This document shows, piece by piece, positions 58,208 through 64,000 of a DNA stretch of 64,000 nt (positions are counted from its first letter, which is position 1; every line of letters starts with the position of its first letter). The notes under the pieces were generated by a model that was given only the letters and a program-made list of their open reading frames with translations, did not search any database and was not told the DNA's origin. The position numbers and the translations under genes are program-made. The stretch spans positions 3,909,740 through 3,973,739 of the forward strand of contig NZ_CP014222.1 in NCBI RefSeq assembly GCF_000969645.2, in the 5' to 3' direction. Origin of the DNA: Janthinobacterium sp. B9-8. Its GTDB lineage: Bacteria; Pseudomonadota; Gammaproteobacteria; Burkholderiales; Chitinibacteraceae.

Positions 58208-58984
58208 ATGATTGAGCAAATGGCATCTGCAAAGATTGTTCTAGGTATTGATATTGGCGGCACAGGGATTAAAGGTGCCCCTGTCAATGTGGAAACAGGC
58301 GAGCTACTCTGCGAGCGAGTGCGGATCGATACACCACAACCTGCCACGCCAGAAGCGGTGGGGGCGGTGGTTAAGCAGTTAGTTGAGCAATTTAATTGGC
58401 AAGGGCCGATTGGCTGTACCTTTCCTGCGATTGTGCACAATGGCGTTACCTTGTCCGCTGCCAATGTGGATGCGTCGTGGTTGAACGCTCCAGCACAAGA
58501 TATTTTGGCGCAAGTAACAGGCTTACCTTTAAAGCTGATTAATGATGCTGATGCAGCGGGCTTAGCCGAAGGCATTTTTGGTGCTGCAAAAGGTAAAGTG
58601 GGCAAAGTACTGATGATTACTTTAGGCACAGGGATTGGTAGTGCATTAATTGTGGATGGTAAGCTGATTAGCAATACCGAGTTGGGTCATTTGATTTTTA
58701 AAAATGATGAAATTGCTGAAAAATATTGTTCTGGAAAAGTAAAAGACGATTTAGATTTAAAGTGGAAAGAATACACCCAACGTTTAAATGAATATATTTT
58801 GCATTTGCAATTATTACTATCGCCAGATTTATTGATTATTGGTGGTGGAATCAGCAAGAAACACGATAAATTTATCCCGGAGTTAACGGGGTTGCGTTTC
58901 CCTGTTGTGCCTGCCGAGCTTAAAAATGATGCAGGGATTGTGGGAGCGGCATTAGAAGCGGCTCGCGAGTTTGGTGTGTTGTAA
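58208..58984 (+). CDS. ppgK: Polyphosphate glucokinase (ROK family)
   Basis: PpgK phosphorylates glucose with polyphosphate (or ATP). The 258 residues are a ROK-type kinase: phosphate-1 motif LGIDIGGTGIKGAPVN, LSAANVDASWLNAPAQDILA, phosphate-2 motif ITLGTGIGSALIVDGKLISN followed by TELGHLIF, and the C-terminal LLIIGGGISKKHDKFIPEL. The absence of the zinc-binding CxCGxxGC motif agrees with the PpgK branch. It is a single gene after the DUF4124 gene, without an obvious repressor function. Confidence 0.92.
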   Translation: MIEQMASAKIVLGIDIGGTGIKGAPVNVETGELLCERVRIDTPQPATPEAVGAVVKQLVEQFNWQGPIGCTFPAIVHNGVTLSAANVDASWLNAPAQDILAQVTGLPLKLINDADAAGLAEGIFGAAKGKVGKVLMITLGTGIGSALIVDGKLISNTELGHLIFKNDEIAEKYCSGKVKDDLDLKWKEYTQRLNEYILHLQLLLSPDLLIIGGGISKKHDKFIPELTGLRFPVVPAELKNDAGIVGAALEAAREFGVL

Positions 58985-59114
58985 TGGTTGATTGCTGGCA
59001 CGATGCCGAGCGCTAAATGCCTCGGCTTGCGAAAAAATGGCATGAATAAAGCTTTTAACTCGTTTCTATGATGGCGCTTCGGGCCGGATGTGCTCGTAGA
59101 TTTAGGGTTGTCTA

Positions 59115-59130
59115 TGTTCCACGTGAAACG
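59115..59130. other. parS: parS-type site upstream of mnmG
   Basis: TGTTCCACGTGAAACG keeps the CACGTGAAAC core with two changes from the universal 16-mer. It lies about 100 bases before mnmG and 3.6 kb from parB, the position of classic parS sites. Its right end overlaps a hairpin at 59127. Confidence 0.85.
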
Positions 59131-59150
59131 CCCCGTAAAATCGGGGCGTT
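59127..59150. terminator. Hairpin overlapping parS, possible terminator
   Basis: AACGCCCCG, TAAAAT, CGGGGCGTT form a strong stem followed by CGCATTTTA. The T tract is weak. It may end transcription from ppgK before mnmG. Confidence 0.55.
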
Positions 59151-59231
59151 CGCATTTTATCGCTCCGCGATAGTCGTCAAGGCAGATACGGCGTAAAATC
59201 TTGCCCCTTTGCTTGCTGGATGCTCAACGCG

Positions 59232-61130
59232 ATGCTTTATCCTACTCGATACGACGTGATTGTTGTCGGCGGCGGCCACGCCGGGACTGAGGCTGCGTTG
59301 GCGGCCGCCCGCATGGGTAACAAAACCCTGCTGCTGACGCACAATATTGAAACCCTTGGTCAAATGTCTTGCAACCCATCGATTGGCGGGATTGGTAAGG
59401 GCCATTTGGTCAAAGAAGTCGATGCTTTAGGCGGCGCAATGGCGCTGGCGACCGATTTTGGCGGCATTCAGTTTAAAACACTGAACTCTAGTAAAGGCCC
59501 AGCGGTTCGTGCTACGCGTGCGCAGGCCGATCGTATTCGCTATAAAGCTGCGGTTCGCCATATGCTGGAAAATCAGCCGAATCTGGATTTATTCCAGCAG
59601 GCTGTGGACGATCTGACTTTAGATGGCGATCGCGTTACCGGCGTGATTACCCAAATCGGCATTCGTTTTGAAGCGGGTGCGGTGGTGCTGACAGCCGGAA
59701 CTTTCCTTTCCGGTAAAATTCACGTCGGCTTGGAAAATCACGTTGGCGGCCGTGCGGGGGACCCTGCTTCGGTCACGCTCGCTGCACGTTTACGCGATTT
59801 AAATTTACCTGTTGGCCGTTTAAAAACCGGCACGCCACCACGCATTGATGGGCGCTCAATTGATTTCTCGGTATTAGAAGCACAATACGGCGATACGCCT
59901 GAGCCGGTGTTTTCGGCACGCGGAAATGTGGGCATGCATCCAAAGCAATTGCCTTGCTGGATGGCGCACACCAATCTTAAAACGCACGATATTATTCGTA
60001 GCGGTTTTGATCGCAGCCCAATGTTTACCGGCAAAATAGAAGGCGTTGGCCCGCGCTATTGTCCAAGTATTGAAGACAAAATTAATCGCTTTGCCGATAA
60101 AGATAGTCACCAGATTTTCTTAGAGCCTGAAGGCTTGGATACGCATGAATATTATCCAAACGGTATTTCGACCAGCTTACCGTTTGATATCCAGCTGGCC
60201 GCCGTGCGCTCGATTGCTGGTATGGAAAACGCGCATATTCTGCGTCCGGGCTATGCCATCGAATACGATTACTATGATCCACGTAATTTAAAAGCCAGCT
60301 TTGAAACCAAAAGCATTGCCGGTTTATTCTTTGCTGGGCAAATTAATGGCACGACGGGCTACGAAGAAGCTGCAGCACAAGGCTTGCTGGCAGGTTTAAA
60401 TGCGGGCCTTTATGTGCGCGAAAAAGATGCGTGGACGCCAAAACGCAATGAAGCTTATTTAGGTGTGTTGGCTGATGATCTGGTGACCAATGGGGTGACC
60501 GAGCCTTACCGCATGTTTACCAGCCGCGCCGAATACCGTCTGCAATTGCGTGAAGATAATGCCGATTTACGCCTGACCGAAATGGGCCGTGAGCTAGGCT
60601 TGATTGGTGATGCGCAGTGGGAAGCCTTCTGCAAAAAACGCGATGCAATTGATTTAGAATTAGAACGCTTGCGCACGACATGGGTAAATCCACGTATTCT
60701 TGCGGTAAGCGATGCTGAGCGGGTGCTAGGTAAAGCGATTGAGCGTGAATATACGCTGGCCGATTTACTGCGCCGCCCGCAGGTCTCTTACGATAGCTTG
60801 ATGACTATGGATATTGCCAAGCCCGCCGTGGAAGACCCTCTTGTGGCCGAGCAGGTAGAGATTCAACTGAAATATCAGGGTTATATCGAGCGGCAACAAT
60901 CTGAAGTGGCTAATCGCGATAATCTAGAAGAATTCTTGCTACCAGCAGATCTAGATTTCACTGATGTCTCGGGCTTATCCAAGGAAGTGCAGCAAAAGCT
61001 GATTAAACATAAGCCAGAAACCATGGGCCAAGTGTCCAGAATTTCCGGTATTACTCCAGCGGCCATTGCTTTAATGCTGGTTCATTTAAAGAAAAAGCAA
61101 ATGCTTGATGCTAGAAAGGTTACTGAATGA
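59232..61130 (+). CDS. mnmG: tRNA uridine-5-carboxymethylaminomethyl modification protein MnmG (GidA)
   Basis: MnmG, with MnmE, modifies wobble uridine in several tRNAs. The 632 residues start MLYPTRYDVIVVGGGHAGTE (FAD-binding GxGxxG-like), with GIGKGHLVKEVDALGG, AVVLTAGTFLSGKIHVG, LKTGTPPRIDGRS, the CPSIEDKI and the conserved QINGTTGYEEAAAQG region. The ATG at 59232 matches the family start; one at 59220 adds four residues. It begins the mnmG-rsmG-parA-parB series of the origin-proximal cluster. Confidence 0.96.
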   Translation: MLYPTRYDVIVVGGGHAGTEAALAAARMGNKTLLLTHNIETLGQMSCNPSIGGIGKGHLVKEVDALGGAMALATDFGGIQFKTLNSSKGPAVRATRAQADRIRYKAAVRHMLENQPNLDLFQQAVDDLTLDGDRVTGVITQIGIRFEAGAVVLTAGTFLSGKIHVGLENHVGGRAGDPASVTLAARLRDLNLPVGRLKTGTPPRIDGRSIDFSVLEAQYGDTPEPVFSARGNVGMHPKQLPCWMAHTNLKTHDIIRSGFDRSPMFTGKIEGVGPRYCPSIEDKINRFADKDSHQIFLEPEGLDTHEYYPNGISTSLPFDIQLAAVRSIAGMENAHILRPGYAIEYDYYDPRNLKASFETKSIAGLFFAGQINGTTGYEEAAAQGLLAGLNAGLYVREKDAWTPKRNEAYLGVLADDLVTNGVTEPYRMFTSRAEYRLQLREDNADLRLTEMGRELGLIGDAQWEAFCKKRDAIDLELERLRTTWVNPRILAVSDAERVLGKAIEREYTLADLLRRPQVSYDSLMTMDIAKPAVEDPLVAEQVEIQLKYQGYIERQQSEVANRDNLEEFLLPADLDFTDVSGLSKEVQQKLIKHKPETMGQVSRISGITPAAIALMLVHLKKKQMLDARKVTE

Positions 61131-61783
61131 CTGTATCTACTCCTGATTCTCTCTTCGCCGAACTGGCCGCAGGCCTCGCTGAACTTAAATTAGACTTATC
61201 CACAGCACAAGCAGTGAGTTTGCTGGCGTATACCGCGCTGATTGCTAAGTGGAATAAAACCTATAGCCTGACCGCAATTCGTGAACCAGAACGTATGGTT
61301 TCGCATCATCTTTTGGATTCACTTGCTCCATTGCCTCAATTTAAAGGGCAGGCGAGTGAAAAGATTCGTATCCTCGATGTAGGCTCGGGCTTTGGTACAC
61401 CGGGTATTCCATTGGCGATTGCACGGCCAGATTGGCAATTATTCTTGCTCGACTCAAATCACAAGAAAACTACGTTTTTGCGTCAGGTGATTGCTGAGCT
61501 CAAGCTCACTAATGTCACTGTGCTTACCGAGCGTGTTGAGCTGTACAAGCCAGAAGCGCCGTTCCAGATTATTACTTCACGCGCTTTTGCTGAGCTAGCC
61601 GAGTTTGTAAAACTCACCCAGCACTTGCTGGCACCAGAAGGGGAGTGGGCTGCTTTGAAAGGTGTTTATCCTTTTGAAGAAATCGCACATTTGCCAGCAA
61701 CAGTAAAAGTAACCGCCGTGGATCATTTAAAAGTGCCGGGCATCGATGCAGAACGCCATTTAGTGCATGTGGTTAAGGTTTAA
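61127..61783 (+). CDS. rsmG: 16S rRNA (guanine527-N7)-methyltransferase
   Basis: RsmG (GidB) methylates G527 of 16S rRNA. The 218 residues contain the SAM-binding motif ILDVGSGFGTPGIPLAIARP and SRAFAELAEFVKLTQHLL, with WNKTYSLTAIREPERMVSHH upstream. Its ATG overlaps the mnmG stop (ATGA). A palindromic repeat separates it from parA. Confidence 0.96.
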   Translation: MTVSTPDSLFAELAAGLAELKLDLSTAQAVSLLAYTALIAKWNKTYSLTAIREPERMVSHHLLDSLAPLPQFKGQASEKIRILDVGSGFGTPGIPLAIARPDWQLFLLDSNHKKTTFLRQVIAELKLTNVTVLTERVELYKPEAPFQIITSRAFAELAEFVKLTQHLLAPEGEWAALKGVYPFEEIAHLPATVKVTAVDHLKVPGIDAERHLVHVVKV

Positions 61784-61814
61784 CAGGCCCATGCATCTTT
61801 TAAGTACGTCGTTT

Positions 61815-61881
61815 CGTAGGGTGTACAACGACGTCGTCGTTGCGCACCATCATTCGGTGGGCAGCATTTGCACATCCTACG
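61815..61881. repeat. Palindromic dispersed repeat, family B
   Basis: CGTAGGGTGTACAACGACGT at the left is mirrored at the right by GCACATCCTACG. It lies between rsmG and parA and is read as a false N-terminal extension of parA. Confidence 0.8.
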
Positions 61882-61914
61882 CTAATAACTTATGTACTTC
61901 GTAAAGGTATAACA

Positions 61915-62700
61915 ATGAAAATTCTGGCCATTGCTAATCAAAAAGGCGGCGTAGGTAAAACGACTACTGCCGTTAATTTGGCTGCAAGTCTGGCTCATCT
62001 TGGCAGAAAAGTGCTGCTGGTTGATCTGGACCCGCAGGGCAATGCCACGATGGGTGTGGGGATCGATAAGGCTAAATTATCCAGCTCGGTTTACAACCTT
62101 TTGCTGGGCGCAACACCGATCCAAGAGATTATTCAGCGTTCAGAATCCGCAGGGATTGATGTGTTGCCGGCCAATCGCAATTTGGCTGGCGCTGAAGTTG
62201 AGCTGGTGAACCAAGAGCACAGAGAATCGCGGCTTAAAAATGCTTTAGCTTTAGTTGCAGATCAATACGATTACATTATTTTGGATTGTCCGCCTGCGCT
62301 GACCTTGTTAACGCTCAATGGCCTTGTGGCGGCGGATGCGGTACTCATCCCGATGCAGTGTGAATATTATGCGCTGGAGGGTTTATCTGACTTGGTGAAT
62401 ACGCTTAAGCGGGTAAAACAGTCGATGAATCGTCATATCGAGATCGAAGGACTGCTGCGCACCATGTTTGATCCACGTTCTACCCTTGCACAACAAGTGT
62501 CAGATCAATTAATTAAACATTACACCAGTAAACTGTACCACACTGTCATACCGCGTAATATTCGCTTGGCCGAAGCGCCTTCCTATGGCCGTCCAATCTT
62601 GTCCTACGACAAAAACTCCAAGGGCGCTCAGGCGTATCTTCAACTTGCTGAAGAATTGCTGGCCCGTCACAACTTGCTAGAAGAGATTCCCACAGCATGA
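61915..62700 (+). CDS. parA: Chromosome-partitioning ATPase ParA
   Basis: ParA/Soj moves the ParB-parS complex. The 261 residues have the deviant Walker A KGGVGKTTTAVNLAASL (residues 9-25), Walker A' VDLDPQGNATMG near 40, and the Walker B region YDYIILDCPPALTLLTLNGL. This size is that of chromosomal ParA (no N-terminal DNA-binding domain). The ATG at 61915 is preferred; upstream codons come from a repeat. Its stop overlaps the parB start (ATGA). Confidence 0.96.
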   Translation: MKILAIANQKGGVGKTTTAVNLAASLAHLGRKVLLVDLDPQGNATMGVGIDKAKLSSSVYNLLLGATPIQEIIQRSESAGIDVLPANRNLAGAEVELVNQEHRESRLKNALALVADQYDYIILDCPPALTLLTLNGLVAADAVLIPMQCEYYALEGLSDLVNTLKRVKQSMNRHIEIEGLLRTMFDPRSTLAQQVSDQLIKHYTSKLYHTVIPRNIRLAEAPSYGRPILSYDKNSKGAQAYLQLAEELLARHNLLEEIPTA

Positions 62701-63518
62701 AAATGAAAGGACTTGGACGCGGTTTAGATGCCTTGATGGGGGATAGTCAGGACTCCTTGCAAAATCTGCCGATTCATTCTTTGCAGCCGGGTAAATATCA
62801 GCCCCGCTTGCAAATGGATGAAACGGCTTTAGAAGAGCTTACTGCATCGATTCAGGCTCAGGGCTTAATGCAGCCTGTGCTGGTGCGGCCAATCGGGCTG
62901 GATAAATACGAAATTATTGCGGGTGAGCGTCGTTGGCGTGCGTCGATTAAGGCGGGCTTGGTAGAAATCCCTGCTTTGGTGCGCGAAATTGCCGATGAAG
63001 CGGCTTTGGCAATGGCTTTGATTGAGAATATCCAGCGTGAGAATTTAAATCCGCTAGAAGAAGCGCTGGGTATTTCGCGTTTGGTCGAAGAATTTGGCAT
63101 GACGCATGAGGCGGCAGCTCTGGCTGTGGGTAAATCTAGGGCCAGTGTTTCAAACTTATTAAGACTATTAAATTTATCTGAGCCACTGCGGAAGATGCTA
63201 ATGGCCGATCAGCTCAGTATGGGGCATGCTCGCGCCTTGCTGTCTTTGGATGATTTGCTGCAATTAGATACTGCGCGAATGGTGATTTTAAAAGGCTTAT
63301 CGGTCAGAGAAACCGAGGCTTTGGTGAAAAAACAACAAGAAGCCGCACCAGAGAAGCCAAAACCACAACCTGATCCACATTTTTCCCAATTAGCGGCTGA
63401 GCTATCCACTAGGGTAGGGGCTAAGGTGTCGATTAAGCCCGGAAAGCTGGGAAGTGGCAGAATTACGATTGAATACAACAGCTCAGAACAATTGGATGGC
63501 TTGCTTAGCAAGATGTAA
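62697..63518 (+). CDS. parB: Chromosome-partitioning protein ParB
   Basis: ParB/Spo0J binds parS and spreads as a CTP-driven clamp. The 273 residues have GLGRGLDALMGD at the start (ParA-interacting), the CTP-binding GERRWRASIKAGL motif near 80, the ENIQRENLNPLEEA motif, the helix-turn-helix GMTHEAAALAVGKSRASVSN, and a C-terminal dimerisation domain. It overlaps parA by four bases. It is the natural partner of the five parS-type sites in this window. Confidence 0.96.
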   Translation: MKMKGLGRGLDALMGDSQDSLQNLPIHSLQPGKYQPRLQMDETALEELTASIQAQGLMQPVLVRPIGLDKYEIIAGERRWRASIKAGLVEIPALVREIADEAALAMALIENIQRENLNPLEEALGISRLVEEFGMTHEAAALAVGKSRASVSNLLRLLNLSEPLRKMLMADQLSMGHARALLSLDDLLQLDTARMVILKGLSVRETEALVKKQQEAAPEKPKPQPDPHFSQLAAELSTRVGAKVSIKPGKLGSGRITIEYNSSEQLDGLLSKM

Positions 63519-63683
63519 CACAGCCAAGGCTAGAATAAGCTCAGTTTGGTGACAGTTAATGCTTCAAATACTCGCGCTTTAATTGAATGACAAGTAAATA
63601 TTACTTAAAAGATCAATAGGTAAAATTGACGCAACACAAATCAGGTCAGTATAATCGCGGGGTTTTTCCCTAGTGGTGAAGCA

Positions 63684-64000
63684 ATGATCGGGAAAGCACA
63701 AGTTCGGGGCATCATCCGGCTAAAGATTGGAATCGCAATCAGTACGGCTCTCCTCCTCTTCTTGATCTTGGGACAAAATCCGGCAATTTCAAGTTTACTG
63801 GGCGGATTTATTGCGGTGATGGGCAGTGTTTTATACGCAGCCATTGCATATCGCGTTGAATTCGCTCCGCCAGCAGTACTTCTAAAGCAGCATTTTGCTG
63901 CGGAAATGTGCAAGTTGGTTTGTACACTCGTCGCTTTTGCGGCGTTGTTCATTTTGTACCGAAAGGCAGATTGGCCATGGACGTTTGTGGGTTATCTCGC
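63684..64000 (+). CDS. atpI: ATP synthase subunit I (AtpI), 3' end outside window
   Basis: The visible 105 residues form a small membrane protein with several hydrophobic helices (ISTALLLFLILG, ISSLLGGFIAVMGSVLYAAI, KLVCTLVAFAALFILYR). Its position directly after parB and the start of a series fits the first gene of the atp operon in betaproteobacteria. AtpI helps c-ring assembly. The 165 bases before it hold no gene. The identity rests on position and topology; the chain is cut by the window edge. Confidence 0.85.
   Translation, partial: MIGKAQVRGIIRLKIGIAISTALLLFLILGQNPAISSLLGGFIAVMGSVLYAAIAYRVEFAPPAVLLKQHFAAEMCKLVCTLVAFAALFILYRKADWPWTFVGYL

Overview
The window looks like chromosome from a betaproteobacterium of the Neisseriales/Chromobacteriaceae type, possibly an Iodobacter-like chitin user. 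That genus-level guess is inference. It rests on gene content (mnmG-rsmG-parA-parB-atpI, zapA-6S RNA-ygfA, an EIIA-HPr-EI fusion beside a GlcNAc-type EIICB, sigma-54-driven type IV pilins) and on mid-range base composition. No plasmid, prophage, insertion sequence or CRISPR signature is visible. Most of the window is core chromosome with short dispersed repeats between operons.

Layout. 1-3.1 kb: three type IV pilin genes (one cut by the window edge), two sigma-54 promoters, and an AT-rich membrane/TPR gene that is a candidate pilin glycosyltransferase. 3.3-10.5 kb: tRNA-Thr, maf, rlmH, an EAL phosphodiesterase, a pseudouridine synthase, an AlgZ/AlgR-like LytTR pair and comM. 10.9-19.8 kb: parE, an M48 protease, a hemerythrin-nnrS pair, a phosphopantetheinyl transferase, proQ, a TDT transporter and a LysR regulator. 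19.8-25.4 kb: a SulP transporter and the anaerobic ribonucleotide reductase genes, bracketed by an inverted pair of about 230-bp repeats. 25.6-29.5 kb: cobS, cobC, cobT (nucleotide-loop assembly of cobalamin) and a GGDEF protein. 29.6-38.3 kb: waaC, waaA, a DMT transporter, parC, a VanY-like peptidase, an AraC regulator, thiD and rubredoxin. 38.3-42.2 kb: a lipoprotein protease, hemJ, a CYTH protein, hemL and an AT-rich TlpA-like gene. 42.2-42.5 kb: a cluster of five DnaA boxes. 42.5-50 kb: rbgA/ylqF, a ZapB-like gene, zapA, 6S RNA, ygfA and the nagF/EIIB-like/nagE phosphotransferase block. 50-59 kb: mixed metabolism (phyH-type, pspC, DMT, fadH, ampG, exoA, pyrE, ppgK). 59-64 kb: mnmG, rsmG, parA, parB and the start of the atp operon.

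How it fits together. The window has the features of an origin region. ParA and ParB are encoded at its right end. Five parS-type sites are spread from 10.9 to 59.1 kb. Between them, in an AT-rich intergenic stretch at about 42.3 kb, lie four perfect and one near-perfect DnaA boxes. Three of the parS sites occupy the ribosome-binding-site position of genes: both topoisomerase IV subunits (parE, parC) and an AraC regulator. This suggests a direct link between ParB and decatenase expression.

Other points that stand out: NrdD appears split, with its glycyl-radical tail in a separate 59-residue gene; two EIIB-like domains have Ala in place of the phosphorylated Cys; a hemerythrin/nnrS promoter combines an FNR-like box with an IscR-like palindrome; and three families of palindromic dispersed repeats fill most intergenic spaces and in places supply the ends of genes.
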